A stretch of 64,000 nt of DNA from an uncultured Roseburia sp. (GCA_944380515.1 CALWHT010000014.1:57304-121303), one strand, 5' to 3'; shown: positions 24,465 through 34,797, numbered from the stretch's first letter. Made by a program: numbers and translations. The notes: generated from the sequence alone by a model not told the origin.

Positions 24465-25595
24465 ATGAAGGACTTAAAAGAACTGAGGGAACAAATAGAC
24501 GATATTGATGAGCAGATTGTTTCACTTTACCAGAAACGGATGGATATTTCCGCGGAGGTCGCGGCATATAAAATCAGTACGGGAAAGCAGGTTTTTGACC
24601 GGGAGAGAGAGCAGTCGAAGTTAAAAGCGCTCACGGCGCTCGGAAAAAACGCGTTTAACCGGCACGGGATTCGGGAACTGTTTGAGCAGATTATGTCTAT
24701 GAGCAGAAAACGGCAGTATCAGCTTCTGACGGAGGCCGGAAAGCTGGATAAGCCCGATTTTACCGAGGTGGACAGGCTGGATTACCAAAAAGCGCGCATT
24801 GTATTTCAGGGGACGGAGGGGGCGTACAGCCAGCTCGCCTTAAAGGAGTATTTTGGTGAGAACGCTGACAGCTACCATGTGGAAACCTGGAGGGACGCGA
24901 TGGAGGCAATCACGGCGGGAGAAGCGGATTACGCCGTGCTTCCGATTGAAAATTCCTCCGCAGGCATTGTATCGGAGAATTATGATTTGATGGTGGAATA
25001 TAATGTCTGCATTGTCGGGGAGCAGATTATTAAAATCGATCATGCGCTGCTGGGGCTGCCGGAAGCCGAACTTTCGGATATTACGGACGTTTACTCGCAT
25101 CCGCAGGCACTTATGCAGTGCGGCAAATACCTCGACGCGCACCGGAGCTGGGAGCGCCACAGCTTAAAGAACACGGCGGTGTCGGCACAGAAAATCAAGG
25201 AGGACGGAAAACGGCACAAGGCGGCGATCGCCAGCGCCCTGACGGCCGAAATTTACGGATTGAAGGTGCTGGAAGCCTGTATCCAGGATAACCGGAGCAA
25301 TGCGACGCGGTTCATCATCGTATCAGCAAGGCGTATTTTTACCAGGGATGCGGCGAAAATCAGCGTCTGCTTTGAGATTCCGCACGAGAGCGGCTCCCTG
25401 TACCATATGCTGTCCCATTTTATCTATAATGGCATCAACATGAACCGGATAGAGTCCAGGCCGGTACAGGATGCGGCATGGGAATATCGTTTCTTTATTG
25501 ACTTTGACGGCAATTTAAACGACGCGGCGGTACAGAACGCGCTGCGCGGGCTTGCGGAGGAGACGATTTCTCTGAAAATACTGGGCAATTATTAA
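24465..25595 (+). CDS. pheA: Bifunctional chorismate mutase/prephenate dehydratase (P-protein)
   Basis: A 376-residue enzyme for phenylalanine synthesis. Residues 1-90 are an AroQ-type chorismate mutase (LREQIDDIDEQIVSLYQKRM). Residues about 108-285 are prephenate dehydratase, from IVFQGTEGAYSQLALKEYFG through the catalytic TRF motif (NATRFIIVS). Residues 297-376 are an ACT regulatory domain with the phenylalanine-binding ESRP motif (NRIESRP). Phe feedback inhibition is therefore expected. ATG 24465 is chosen over GTG 24456 because AAGGTGG overlaps the latter. It has its own promoter, and no other aromatic amino acid gene is adjacent. Confidence 0.95.
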   Translation: MKDLKELREQIDDIDEQIVSLYQKRMDISAEVAAYKISTGKQVFDREREQSKLKALTALGKNAFNRHGIRELFEQIMSMSRKRQYQLLTEAGKLDKPDFTEVDRLDYQKARIVFQGTEGAYSQLALKEYFGENADSYHVETWRDAMEAITAGEADYAVLPIENSSAGIVSENYDLMVEYNVCIVGEQIIKIDHALLGLPEAELSDITDVYSHPQALMQCGKYLDAHRSWERHSLKNTAVSAQKIKEDGKRHKAAIASALTAEIYGLKVLEACIQDNRSNATRFIIVSARRIFTRDAAKISVCFEIPHESGSLYHMLSHFIYNGINMNRIESRPVQDAAWEYRFFIDFDGNLNDAAVQNALRGLAEETISLKILGNY

Positions 25596-25629
25596 TGGCG
25601 CAGCAGGATCGCGGCGCAGAGAGGAAATT

Positions 25630-26922
25630 ATGAAAAGCACAAGGAATCTGATTTTATATAAAAATTTTGAGAACGGAACGCTGTTTTATAATATGGCGTG
25701 GATTATGGAGAATTACCGCAGCGATTACTACAACAAAGAGGATATCGAAGCGCTGTTTTATGAATGTATCAACAGCCTGGCGGAGCTGGCGGCGAGCCAC
25801 GGATTTTCGGGGCATCTGTGGCATAATTTCATTGCGTATCTGCTGGTGAACAATGAAAACGCCTACAGCAGAAGCTGTGAAATCCGCGGTGAGGTGGAGG
25901 GCTCCATCAACCGGCTCGCGCTCCATGATTTTGAAATTATGAAGGAGCTGTTCGAATTTGATTTCGAAAAGCTGGCCGAGGTTTACGAGGTTGACTGCAT
26001 GGACGCGCTGCTTCGTTACGAGAGCGAAAGCGGCAGCGGTAAATTTTTTAACCGCAGAATCCGGGACCGCATCTGTGAATTGACCGGGAAGCTGGAGCAG
26101 TCAAAGGACGCGGAGGATTTCAAGGCAGCGGTCACGGAATTTTACGGAGAGTTCGGCGTCGGGAAGCTCGGGCTTCACAAGGCGTTCCGTGTGAAGCACT
26201 TAGAGGACGGGGCCGAGATTGTCCCGATTACAAACATTGCCCATGTGAGGCTTGAGGACCTGGTCGGCTATGAGCTCGCCAAGCAGAAGCTGATTGAAAA
26301 TACCGAGAGCTTTGTAAGCGGAAAGGAAGCAAACAACTGCCTGCTGTACGGCGACGCCGGAACCGGAAAGTCCACAAGCATCAAGGCGATCGCCAATCAG
26401 TATTATGACCGAGGGCTGCGCCTGATTGAGGTGTACAAGCATCAGTTCTGCGATTTGAACGATGTCATCGCGCAGATTAAAAACAGAAATTACAAATTTA
26501 TTATTTACATGGATGATTTGTCCTTTGAGGAATTTGAAATCGAATATAAATACCTGAAGGCAGTAATCGAGGGCGGGCTCGAAAAGAAGCCGGACAATGT
26601 TCTGATTTATGCGACCTCCAACAGGCGCCACCTGATACGTGAAAGCTTTTCGGACAAGGAGGAGGTAAGGGAGGATATGCACACCTCCGACACGGTGCAG
26701 GAAAAGCTGTCCCTGTACGCAAGATTCGGCGTCACGATTTATTTTGGCGCGCCGGATAAAAAGGAATTTCGGAATATCGTGGTTTCTCTGGCAAAGAAGC
26801 ATCATATTGCCATGGATGAGGAGACCCTGCTTGCCGAGGCAAACAAATGGGAGCTTTCCCACGGAGGCCGTTCCGGCAGGACAGCGCAGCAGTTTATCAA
26901 TTATCTGCTCGGGAAGCAATAG
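25630..26922 (+). CDS. DUF815-family AAA+ ATPase
   Basis: A 430-residue cytoplasmic protein. The N-terminal 200 residues are helical and of unknown role. The AAA+ module (DUF815) has Walker A YGDAGTGKSTSIKAI at about residue 240, Walker B FIIYMDDLSFEEF near 290, and sensor region LIYATSNRRHLI followed by the R-finger-like RESFSDKEE. The family is widespread in bacteria and annotated only as ATP-binding; its substrate is unknown. It starts 34 bases after pheA and ends 18 bases before the exopolyphosphatase gene, so it is likely co-expressed with ppx-ppk1. A link to polyphosphate is suggested only by this neighbourhood. Confidence 0.85.
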   Translation: MKSTRNLILYKNFENGTLFYNMAWIMENYRSDYYNKEDIEALFYECINSLAELAASHGFSGHLWHNFIAYLLVNNENAYSRSCEIRGEVEGSINRLALHDFEIMKELFEFDFEKLAEVYEVDCMDALLRYESESGSGKFFNRRIRDRICELTGKLEQSKDAEDFKAAVTEFYGEFGVGKLGLHKAFRVKHLEDGAEIVPITNIAHVRLEDLVGYELAKQKLIENTESFVSGKEANNCLLYGDAGTGKSTSIKAIANQYYDRGLRLIEVYKHQFCDLNDVIAQIKNRNYKFIIYMDDLSFEEFEIEYKYLKAVIEGGLEKKPDNVLIYATSNRRHLIRESFSDKEEVREDMHTSDTVQEKLSLYARFGVTIYFGAPDKKEFRNIVVSLAKKHHIAMDEETLLAEANKWELSHGGRSGRTAQQFINYLLGKQ

Positions 26923-26940
26923 GAAAGGGAGGGGTGTTTT

Positions 26941-28473
26941 ATGGCGATTCATACGTTTGCGGCGATTTACATCGGCTCCTATGAGGTCAGCTTAAAAATC
27001 TTTGAAATATCCCCGAAGCGGAAAATCAAGGGGATTAACTATGTCAGGAGCCGAATTGAGCTTGGAAGGGACGCGTATTCCAAGGGGAGCATCGGCTCTG
27101 AGCTTGTGGAAGCGCTCTGCGACACGCTCGAGGAATTTACCGGCATTATGAAAGAGTACCGTGTCGACAGCTATGAGGCGTATGCGGCGGCGGCGCTGCG
27201 CAATGTCAGCAATGAGCTGTTCATTCTCGATCAGATTAAAATCAGGACGGGGCTTTTGGTACATGTGTTAAGCAATTCCGAGCACCGGTTTATCAGCTAC
27301 AAATCCGTAGCGGTGCAGCAGGAGTTTGAGCAGATGATCGGCAAGGGGGCAGCAGTCGTGGATGTCGGCGGCGCGGGCTTACAGATTACGATTTTTTCGA
27401 AGGGAAAAGCTATGACGACCCAGCATCTTGGCCTCGGCGCAATGCGCATGCAGGAGCAGCTTGCCAAAAAGAGCAATAACTTAGCGCAGTATGAGCTTCA
27501 GATTGAAGAACTGGTAGAAAAAGAGATGAAGGTCTTTCAGGCCATGTATATGGGTGAGGTGCGAGTGAAATATCTCATTGTCATCGGCGATTATATTGCG
27601 GAAATGGCGCAGAAGGTCGGCAGGGATGCGGGAAGCAACACTGTAGAGAGCGCGGCGCTGATCCGTTTCCTGGAGGGTCTCAACAAAAAAAATCTGGAGC
27701 AGATTTCGGAGGAGCTTGGGCTTTCCAACGAGCGGGATACTCTGATCGTGCCGTATATGATGATTTTTAAATGTATCGCGCGGGCGATGGGGGCGGAAAA
27801 AATCTGGACGCCCGGTGTGATTATCAGCGATGGCGTCGCATATGATTATGCAGAAAAAAAGAAGCTCTGCAAGGCCTCGCATGATTTTGAGGCGGACGTT
27901 CTTTCGGCGGCACGCGGGCTTTCGGCGCGCTACATGAGTTATTCGCCGCATATCGACGCGCTCACACGGATGTCGACGCTGATATTTGATACCATGAAAA
28001 AGATTCACGGCCTCGGCAAGCGGGAGCGTCTGCTGCTGCAGGTGGCGGCGATTCTTCACGACTGCGGCAAATATATCAGCTTGGCGAACGCCCACTACTG
28101 TTCCTATGACATTATCATGGCATCGGAAATTATCGGGCTGACCCATTTGGAGAGGGAGATTGTTGCCAATGCGGTGCTCTATAATACCAGCCCGCTTCCG
28201 CCCTATGACGAGCTTGCGGATCGGCTCGGCCATGAGGATTACCTTACGGTGGCGAAGCTTTCGGCAATCCTGCGGGTTTCCAACGCCATGGACCGCAGCC
28301 ACAAGCAGAAGTTTAAAAATGTGCGGGCGGCCATCAAGGGCAAGGAGCTTGTGATTACGATTGAGACGGAGGATGATATTGCGCTGGAAAAAGCGCTGTT
28401 TGACGCAAAGACCACCTATTTTGAAAATATTTTCTGCATAAAACCGGTGGTAAAAGCAAAAAGAATCTATTAA
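26941..28473 (+). CDS. ppx: Ppx/GppA-type exopolyphosphatase with HD domain
   Basis: This 510-residue protein has the two-lobe ASKHA fold of Ppx/GppA phosphatases at residues 1-300, with the phosphate loop AAVVDVGGAGLQITIF and the N-terminal strand AAIYIGSYEVSLKIF. Residues about 315-480 form an HD-type helical domain (LLQVAAILHDCGKYIS). Family members release phosphate from the end of polyphosphate or convert pppGpp to ppGpp. The typical catalytic Glu region (AALRNVSN) is present in the expected place but diverged from E. coli. It lies directly upstream of ppk1, which supports polyphosphate turnover as the role. GGGAGGGG precedes the start. Confidence 0.9.
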   Translation: MAIHTFAAIYIGSYEVSLKIFEISPKRKIKGINYVRSRIELGRDAYSKGSIGSELVEALCDTLEEFTGIMKEYRVDSYEAYAAAALRNVSNELFILDQIKIRTGLLVHVLSNSEHRFISYKSVAVQQEFEQMIGKGAAVVDVGGAGLQITIFSKGKAMTTQHLGLGAMRMQEQLAKKSNNLAQYELQIEELVEKEMKVFQAMYMGEVRVKYLIVIGDYIAEMAQKVGRDAGSNTVESAALIRFLEGLNKKNLEQISEELGLSNERDTLIVPYMMIFKCIARAMGAEKIWTPGVIISDGVAYDYAEKKKLCKASHDFEADVLSAARGLSARYMSYSPHIDALTRMSTLIFDTMKKIHGLGKRERLLLQVAAILHDCGKYISLANAHYCSYDIIMASEIIGLTHLEREIVANAVLYNTSPLPPYDELADRLGHEDYLTVAKLSAILRVSNAMDRSHKQKFKNVRAAIKGKELVITIETEDDIALEKALFDAKTTYFENIFCIKPVVKAKRIY

Positions 28474-28493
28474 AACAGATTATGAGGTGAATT

Positions 28494-30629
28494 ATGGAAA
28501 AAGAAAAAGACTTTACAAACCCTGAATATTATGAAAACCGGGAATTAAGCTGGCTGAAATTTGACGGCAGGGTATTAAACGAAGCGCGGGATAAGAGCAT
28601 TCCGCTGCTGGAGCGTTTAAAATTTGTCAGCATCACCTCGTCAAACCTGGATGAATTTTTTATGGTGCGCGTGGCCTCCTTAAAGGACATGGTGCATGCG
28701 GGCTATAAGAAAAAGGATATTGCCGGAATGACGGCGGAGGAGCAGCTTGCGGCAATCAATATAAGGACAAGGGAACTGGTGGACCTGCAGTACAGCACGT
28801 ATAACCGCTCCCTGCTGCCCCTGATGAAAAAGAACCGCATTTTTATTCTGGATGCCTTTGAAAAACTGACGGAGAAGCAGGAGAAGTTTGTGGACCGTTA
28901 CTTTGAGGAAAACGTATATCCGGTTTTAACGCCGATGGCGGTGGACGCGTCCAGGCCGTTTCCGCTCATCCGCAATAAGAGCCTGAATATTGCAGCCCTG
29001 CTTTCCAGAAAAAAGGAGGGCGCGAAAAAGGCGGAGCTGGAGTTTGCAACGGTTCAGGTGCCGGGCGTGCTGCCGCGGCTCGTGCGTATCCCGTCCTCCG
29101 GGGAGGATATGACCTTTATCCTGCTGGAGCAGATGATCGAGAAAAATATTGATAAGCTGTTTTTGAATTATGAGGTCATCTGCGCCTGCCCGTACCGTAT
29201 TATGCGCAATGCAGATCTGACTATCGACGAGGACGAGGCGGAGGATTTGTTAAAAGAAATCCAGAAACAGTTAAAAAGGCGTCAGTGGGGAGAGGTGATT
29301 CGTCTTGAGGTCGAGGAGGGTATGGATAAGCGTCTTCTGCGTATCCTAAAGGACGAATTAAAGGTTGCCGAGGAGGATATCTTTAAGATTCCCGGTCCTC
29401 TGGATCTGACCTTCCTGTCGAAAATGTACGGTCTTGAGGGGTACGAGCATCTTCGTTATCAGCCGTATGTCCCGCAGCGCAATCCGAAGATTGAGCCGGG
29501 AGAAAATATTTTTGACACGATTCGGCAGGGGGATATCTTTCTGCATCACCCGTATCAGACCTTTGACCCTGTGGTGGATTTTATACGTCAGGCGGCCTCG
29601 GATCCGGATGTGCTCGCGATCAAACAGACACTTTACCGTGTCAGCGGAAATTCTCCGATTATCGCATCCCTTGCGCAGGCGGCCGAAAACGGGAAACAGG
29701 TGTCGGTGCTGGTAGAGTTAAAGGCGCGTTTTGATGAGGAAAACAATATTGTCTGGGCGAAAAAGCTGGAAAAGGCGGGCTGCCACGTGATTTACGGCCT
29801 GGTGGGCTTAAAGACCCACAGCAAGATTGCGCTTGTGGTGCGCAGGGAGGAGGACGGCATCCGGCGGTATGTACATCTCGGAACAGGGAACTACAACGAT
29901 TCCACGGCAAAGCTTTATACGGACTGCGGAATTTTCACCTGCAACGGTGCGATCGGTGAGGACGCTACCGCGGTGTTTAATATGCTTTCGGGCTATTCCG
30001 AACCACCCACCTGGAATGAACTCTCGCTGGCTCCGATTTGGCTGCGCACGAAGTTTATGCGCCTGATCGGACGGGAAATCAAACATGCCAGGGAGGGCAG
30101 GGAGGCGCACATTGTAGCAAAGATGAACTCCCTCTGTGATCCCGGTATTATAGCCGCCCTCTACGAGGCTTCGGCCGCGGGTGTAAAAATACAGTTGATC
30201 GTCCGTGGAATTTGCTGCTTAAAGGTCGGCATCAAGGGTGTCAGCGAAAACATCGAGGTGCGTTCCATCGTCGGAAATTTCCTGGAGCACAGCCGGATTT
30301 TCTGGTTCTTAAACGACGGGGACGAGGAGGTTTATATGGGAAGCGCCGACTGGATGCCGAGAAACCTGGACCGCCGTGTGGAAATTTTGTTCCCGGTATT
30401 GGAGGAAGAACTGAAAGAAGAGGCAAAACATATTCTTGAGGTGGAATTATCTGACAATACAAAGGCTCATGTCTTGAAATCTGACGGAAACTATGAGAAA
30501 ATAGATAAAAGAGGAAAAGTACTTGTAAATTCACAAATGCAGTTTTGCGAGGAGGCAGTCAAGGCCGCTCCCAGGCAGGACCATGTATACCGCGAGCGTG
30601 TATTTATTCCGGCAGAGCCGGCAGAGTGA
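28494..30629 (+). CDS. ppk1: Polyphosphate kinase 1
   Basis: PPK1 reversibly polymerises the gamma phosphate of ATP into inorganic polyphosphate. The protein is 711 residues, the normal size. N and H domains are followed by two phospholipase-D-like catalytic domains. Motifs: NRELSWLKFDGRVLNEA at the N-terminus, LKTHSKIALVVRRE and YVHLGTGNYNDSTAKLYTD with the phosphohistidine, and LEHSRIFWFLNDGDEEVYMG then SADWMPRNLDRRVE with the second conserved His. It begins 20 bases after ppx, so synthesis and degradation enzymes share one transcript. The pair lies 20 kb from a phosphate transporter under Pho-type repeats, but no Pho box is seen immediately here. Confidence 0.96.
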   Translation: MEKEKDFTNPEYYENRELSWLKFDGRVLNEARDKSIPLLERLKFVSITSSNLDEFFMVRVASLKDMVHAGYKKKDIAGMTAEEQLAAINIRTRELVDLQYSTYNRSLLPLMKKNRIFILDAFEKLTEKQEKFVDRYFEENVYPVLTPMAVDASRPFPLIRNKSLNIAALLSRKKEGAKKAELEFATVQVPGVLPRLVRIPSSGEDMTFILLEQMIEKNIDKLFLNYEVICACPYRIMRNADLTIDEDEAEDLLKEIQKQLKRRQWGEVIRLEVEEGMDKRLLRILKDELKVAEEDIFKIPGPLDLTFLSKMYGLEGYEHLRYQPYVPQRNPKIEPGENIFDTIRQGDIFLHHPYQTFDPVVDFIRQAASDPDVLAIKQTLYRVSGNSPIIASLAQAAENGKQVSVLVELKARFDEENNIVWAKKLEKAGCHVIYGLVGLKTHSKIALVVRREEDGIRRYVHLGTGNYNDSTAKLYTDCGIFTCNGAIGEDATAVFNMLSGYSEPPTWNELSLAPIWLRTKFMRLIGREIKHAREGREAHIVAKMNSLCDPGIIAALYEASAAGVKIQLIVRGICCLKVGIKGVSENIEVRSIVGNFLEHSRIFWFLNDGDEEVYMGSADWMPRNLDRRVEILFPVLEEELKEEAKHILEVELSDNTKAHVLKSDGNYEKIDKRGKVLVNSQMQFCEEAVKAAPRQDHVYRERVFIPAEPAE

Positions 30630-30668
30630 CGGCAAAGACAGCTTGGCTGACAGAGAGGGAGGGATTTT

Positions 30669-31481
30669 ATGAATCACAAAATATTGTTCGTGGATTTAGA
30701 CGCAACCTTATTATCTGACGACAAATCCGTTTCGCAGCGGAACCGCGAAGCAATCAAGCGGATGCTTAAGGAGGGGCATTACATTGCACTGGCGACCGGA
30801 AGATCCGTGGAAAGCGGCAGAGGGGTTGCCAGGGAGCTGGATTTGGTTGTTCCCGGGTGCTACATGATCGCTTTCAACGGAGCCGTACTCTATGACTGCG
30901 CGGCCGACCGTATCCTCATGCAGCGCTCAATCCCGATCGAGGTCGTGCAGGAGCTTTTTGAGCGGGCGAAACGCGCCGGGCTGTATGCCCAGACCTACAA
31001 TAAAACGGATGTGATTACGACAAGACATTCCAAAGAATTGGATTATTACATAGGCAAGGCCAGTATCACCTATAAGCTTTCGGAAAATGTGCTGGATGCC
31101 CTGGAGGAGGAGCCGCAGAAGGTTCTGCTGATTGCGCTTGAGCGCAAGGAGCGTCTTGCCCGTTTCCAGAAAAACAACATGAAGTGGGAGCAGGGAAAAT
31201 GCAGCAGCTTTTTCTCAAGCAGAGAATATCTGGAGTATTGTCCATGGGGGACAAGCAAGGCGACCGGAGTGGTGGAGCTGGCAAAGATACTGAACATGCC
31301 TGCCGACTGCACGATTGCAATCGGCGATGAACAAAATGATATTCCGATGATCCGCGAGGCTCACGTCGGCGTCGCGGTCAAAAACGGAATCCAGGAGCTG
31401 AAGGCAGCGGCGGATTATGTCACGGAAAATGACAATAATCACGATGCCGTTGCCGAAGTGATCGAGAAGTTTATATTATAG
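30669..31481 (+). CDS. Cof-type HAD-IIB phosphatase
   Basis: A 270-residue HAD-superfamily hydrolase of the Cof/YidA group. Motif I is FVDLDATLLSDD with the nucleophilic Asp, motif II IALATGR, motif III Lys in the STSK-like position (GTSKATGV), and motif IV IAIGDEQNDIPMI. The cap (type C2B) lies between motifs II and III. Such enzymes dephosphorylate sugar phosphates, FMN or similar small molecules; the substrate cannot be predicted. It starts 39 bases after ppk1 behind GAGGGAGGG and may be the last gene of that operon. Its stop overlaps the convergent PHP gene by 6 bases, with no terminator between them. Confidence 0.9.
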   Translation: MNHKILFVDLDATLLSDDKSVSQRNREAIKRMLKEGHYIALATGRSVESGRGVARELDLVVPGCYMIAFNGAVLYDCAADRILMQRSIPIEVVQELFERAKRAGLYAQTYNKTDVITTRHSKELDYYIGKASITYKLSENVLDALEEEPQKVLLIALERKERLARFQKNNMKWEQGKCSSFFSSREYLEYCPWGTSKATGVVELAKILNMPADCTIAIGDEQNDIPMIREAHVGVAVKNGIQELKAAADYVTENDNNHDAVAEVIEKFIL

Positions 31482-32348
31482 CTGCGCTGCGCGCATTTTG
31501 AGGGCTTCCAGCACGGAATAGGGGATACGGAGATTTCCTTTTCCGCTGCCGAGCCGGATGGAGGGCTTGGTTGTCCCGTGGAAGTCCGAACCGCCGCTGA
31601 TAAGCAGCCGGTTTTTCTCTGCGAGCCGGAGCACGAATGCTTCCTCATCTGCGGTGTAGGTGGAGTAGAGCGCTTCGATGCCGTCGAGCCCCGGCTCCTT
31701 TAAATCGTCGATCATACGCTGGAGGCTGTCAGCATCCATATGGTATAGCATGGGATGCGCAAGAACGGCGACGCCTCCTGCCTGTTTTATGAGGGCAACC
31801 GCTTCCATCGGTGTGACCTTAAAGCGCTCCACATAGCAGGGGCATCCGTCGCCGATATATTTCTCAAATGCCTCGGAAATGCTTTTGATATAGCCGTGAT
31901 GAAAAAGGAAACGGGCGATGTTGGCACGGGTAATGACGCTGTCCGGATTCTCGGCAATCAGAGCTTCCATGGTGATGTCGAATCCCTCCCGCTGCAGGGC
32001 TTCGACAATTTTTTCGTTCCGGTTTTCCCGGCAGGCACGGAATTCCGCAGTCATTTTTGTGAGCGCGGGATCCTCCGGATTAATGTAGAGCCCCACAATG
32101 TGAATTTCCTTTCCCTCCTTTGTGGCAGGCAGGGTATATTCCGTGGAAAGCTCGATGCCGGGAACAAGTTCAACGCCGAGTTCGGCGGCGGCCGGTTTTG
32201 CCTTTTGAATACCGGAGGCGGTATCGTGGTCCGTTAAGGCGACTGCCGCAAGACCGGCATCCTTTGCCGCCTGCATCACTTCCGGCGGGGTGAGCGTTCC
32301 GTCTGATTCGGTAGAATGAACATGAAGATCGATCAGTTTATTTTCCAT
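31476..32348 (-). CDS. PHP-domain phosphoesterase (TrpH/YciV-like)
   Basis: A 290-residue PHP metal-dependent phosphoesterase. Metal ligands are seen in LIDLHVHSTESDGTLTP (HxH near residue 9), VALTDHDT, PGIELS with the conserved Glu, VLAHP and SGGSDFHG near the C-terminus. Homologues such as E. coli YciV (RNase AM) trim 5' nucleotides from RNA or hydrolyse 3',5'-bisphosphonucleotides, so a role in nucleotide or RNA end processing is likely. It is monocistronic on the minus strand and ends head-on with the HAD gene. Confidence 0.9.
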   Translation of the reverse strand: MENKLIDLHVHSTESDGTLTPPEVMQAAKDAGLAAVALTDHDTASGIQKAKPAAAELGVELVPGIELSTEYTLPATKEGKEIHIVGLYINPEDPALTKMTAEFRACRENRNEKIVEALQREGFDITMEALIAENPDSVITRANIARFLFHHGYIKSISEAFEKYIGDGCPCYVERFKVTPMEAVALIKQAGGVAVLAHPMLYHMDADSLQRMIDDLKEPGLDGIEALYSTYTADEEAFVLRLAEKNRLLISGGSDFHGTTKPSIRLGSGKGNLRIPYSVLEALKMRAAQL

Positions 32349-32532
32349 AATATTCCTTTCTTCCCAGGCAGACCGTTACCGGCAGCCTGTTTTTTTGTGT
32401 ATTGTGGTTCTTTGAAATAACTGTATTCTATCATAAGGAAAGTGCGGGAGAAAGTCAAAATAGGAATGATTTTTTCAAAAAGAAGAAAATTTATAAAATG
32501 TTAATAAAATTTACAATCGTATAAAAAAGGAG

Positions 32533-32561
32533 TTTACTAAATTTTCGTGCGGTGATACAAT
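32533..32561 (+). promoter_or_regulatory. SigA-type promoter of cheW-mcp
   Basis: TTTACT at 32533-32538 and TACAAT at 32556-32561 have a 17-base spacer, 64 bases before cheW. A sigma-28-like alternative nearby (TAAA ... GCGGAAAT around 32583-32608) is weaker. The rest of the 276-base gap after the PHP gene is AT-rich and holds nothing else I can identify. Confidence 0.7.
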
Positions 32562-32624
32562 AGTACTTAGGAAGTATTTTACATAAAAATCGGGGAAAAG
32601 GGCGGAAATTAAGGAGGAAATAGC

Positions 32625-33086
32625 ATGCAGCTGCTGACTTTTATGCTGAATGATATCAGATTTGGAATTCCGGTCAGTGATGTGGAGTCGATTGAGACGC
32701 CGATGCGTGTGGTGGGAGTTCCGGAAGCCCCGGCGCATATACGGGGTATTATGAACCTGCATGGAGAGGTCATACCGGTGTACAGTCTGGCGGACAGATT
32801 CGGCTACGGTGAGAGGAAGATTCAGAATATCATCGTCGCCCGTATGGAAGGCATGAAAATCGGCCTGGAGGTAGAACGGGTCGATGAAATTTTAGAGGTG
32901 CAGGACCGATATGTTACCCCCATGCCGACAATTATGAACGCATCACAGCATTGCTTTAACGATGTGGTTTCTTACCATAAGGAATTGATTGTCATGTTTG
33001 ACGTTTCACATTTGATCCCGGAGACAGAGCGTGAGAAAATTCAGAAGCTGTTAAAGGACAGGGCGGCCGGCCCTGATAAAGGATGA
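32625..33086 (+). CDS. cheW: Chemotaxis coupling protein CheW
   Basis: A 153-residue single-domain CheW that joins chemoreceptors to the kinase CheA. Visible family features are the N-terminal strand [20 protein letters not shown], the [21 protein letters not shown] core and the closing [10 protein letters not shown] and [12 protein letters not shown]. It is short by comparison with some CheW but complete. It starts behind AAGGAGG and is followed 13 bases later by a chemoreceptor gene, so this is probably a dedicated receptor-coupler pair distinct from the CheW of the main fla/che operon. Confidence 0.93.
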   Translation: MQLLTFMLNDIRFGIPVSDVESIETPMRVVGVPEAPAHIRGIMNLHGEVIPVYSLADRFGYGERKIQNIIVARMEGMKIGLEVERVDEILEVQDRYVTPMPTIMNASQHCFNDVVSYHKELIVMFDVSHLIPETEREKIQKLLKDRAAGPDKG

Positions 33087-33099
33087 GGAGGATAAAGCT

Positions 33100-34797
33100 A
33101 TGTTTCAGAAGTTAAAAATTAAAGAACGGTTGACGAAATCGTTTCTTACAGTATCGCTGATTGCAGCGATCGCGGCGGTTGTGGGAGTCATTGCGCTGAT
33201 TATTGTGACGAACCGTTACAGCTATGCGCTCAATGAGTATGGGTTTGCCCAGGGCGACATCGGAAAGGCGATGGTGACGTTTGCAGAGACGCGCTCGGCG
33301 GTCAGAGCGGCGATAGGCTACAGCGATATGGATATCGTTGCGACAATCACGGAGCAGCACGACGAGAGAAAGGCGGATTTTGAGGAATATATGGCCGCAG
33401 TCGAGCAGACGCTTGCCAATGACACAGAGCGGGAAATGTACAATGAGATTACGCAAAAGCTGGATACCTACTGGGCGCTGGATGCAGAGATCCTGGAGCT
33501 GGGAAGCACTACCGATACGGAGAAAAGCATGGAGGCACAGCAGAGAGTGCTGAATGAACTCAGTCCCGCCTACGAAGAGCTATATGCGCTTTTGGGGAGT
33601 CTGATGGACGAGAAGGTGACAGAGGGAGATTCCTTATCCAAAATGCTGCAGATACTGGCCGTGGCGCTGATGGCGGTCATCGTGGTAGTCATTGCGGCGG
33701 CGTTTGCCGGTTCCATGAAAATGGGACGGGAGCTGGCAAAGGGAATCGCAGACCCGATTCATGCCTTGAATGAGCGCTTCCTGACCTTTGCAAAAGGAAA
33801 TCTGCACGACCCGTTCCCGGAGGTTAAGACGGAGGACGAGGTTGCCGAGATGATAGGCAACGCCAGCGATATGGCGGGCACTCTGAATTTCATTATCGCG
33901 GATGCGGGAAGGCTGCTCGGACAGATGTCTTCCGGCAATTATGTGATTCAATCGGAGGATGCGTCGAGATATACCGGTGATTTTGAAAAGCTGCTGATTT
34001 CCATGCGCTTGCTGCGCGACCAGATGGTTCAGACACTTGACTCCATTGCGGGAGCGTCGGAACAGGTGTCCGCCGGTTCTTCGAATCTTGCCGAGGGGGC
34101 GCAGAGCCTTGCCGAGGGAGCAACGGAGCAGGCCGGGGCGGTAGAGGAGCTTCAGGCGACGATTACAAGCATTACCGAGAATATCCAAAAGGCAGCGGAG
34201 CAGGCGCAGGAATCCTACGAGCAGGCTCAGAAATATGCAGATGAGGCGGATAACAGCCGCTCGGAGATGAAAGCCATGGTGGAGGCAATGGAGCGCATCA
34301 ACGAGACCTCCCAGAAAATCGAAAATATTATTTCCGAGATTGAGGATATTGCTTCGCAGACCAATCTGCTTTCCCTGAATGCATCCATTGAGGCGGCACG
34401 GGCAGGAGAGGCAGGACGCGGTTTTGCGGTTGTTGCGGATCAGATTCGCCAGCTTGCCGAGCAGAGTGCCAAGGCAGTGGTGGATACCAGAGATTTGATC
34501 GAAGGCTCGCTGCAGGAGATTACAGAAGGTACGAAAGCGGCGGACCGGGCGGCTGCATCCATCGAGACGGTGGTGGACGGTATTCAAAAGATTGCGGAAT
34601 CCTCCAGACAGGTCAGCACCGTATCTACGGATCAGGCACTGGCAATGAGACAGGCAGAGCAGGGTGTTGGTCAGATTTCCGAGGTGGTGCAGGCAAATTC
34701 CGCAACTGCCCAGGAATCCTCTGCTACCAGTGAGGAATTGTCGGCGCAGGCAGTTTCGCTGGACGAGCTGATCAGCAAATTTGTACTGCCAAATTAG
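33100..34797 (+). CDS. Methyl-accepting chemotaxis protein with four-helix-bundle sensor
   Basis: A 565-residue chemoreceptor. TM1 is at about residues 15-37 ([20 protein letters not shown]), the extracellular helical bundle at about 38-185, TM2 at about 185-207 ([19 protein letters not shown]), then HAMP. The signalling hairpin contains the highly conserved tip [20 protein letters not shown] and [18 protein letters not shown]. There is no C-terminal NWETF-type tether for CheR. The ligand is unknown; the sensor region has the charged helical look of 4HB_MCP domains. It is co-transcribed with cheW. Confidence 0.94.
   Translation: MFQKLKIKERLTKSFLTVSLIAAIAAVVGVIALIIVTNRYSYALNEYGFAQGDIGKAMVTFAETRSAVRAAIGYSDMDIVATITEQHDERKADFEEYMAAVEQTLANDTEREMYNEITQKLDTYWALDAEILELGSTTDTEKSMEAQQRVLNELSPAYEELYALLGSLMDEKVTEGDSLSKMLQILAVALMAVIVVVIAAAFAGSMKMGRELAKGIADPIHALNERFLTFAKGNLHDPFPEVKTEDEVAEMIGNASDMAGTLNFIIADAGRLLGQMSSGNYVIQSEDASRYTGDFEKLLISMRLLRDQMVQTLDSIAGASEQVSAGSSNLAEGAQSLAEGATEQAGAVEELQATITSITENIQKAAEQAQESYEQAQKYADEADNSRSEMKAMVEAMERINETSQKIENIISEIEDIASQTNLLSLNASIEAARAGEAGRGFAVVADQIRQLAEQSAKAVVDTRDLIEGSLQEITEGTKAADRAAASIETVVDGIQKIAESSRQVSTVSTDQALAMRQAEQGVGQISEVVQANSATAQESSATSEELSAQAVSLDELISKFVLPN

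Noticed and set aside
32583-32608. Sigma-28-type promoter before cheW
   Set aside because: The -10 matches only about six of eight positions and the SigA-type pair at 32533/32556 is better.
33634-34587. 317-codon frame on the minus strand within the chemoreceptor gene
   Set aside because: It is the antisense of a coiled-coil coding region with strong codon bias; the plus-strand receptor is unmistakable.
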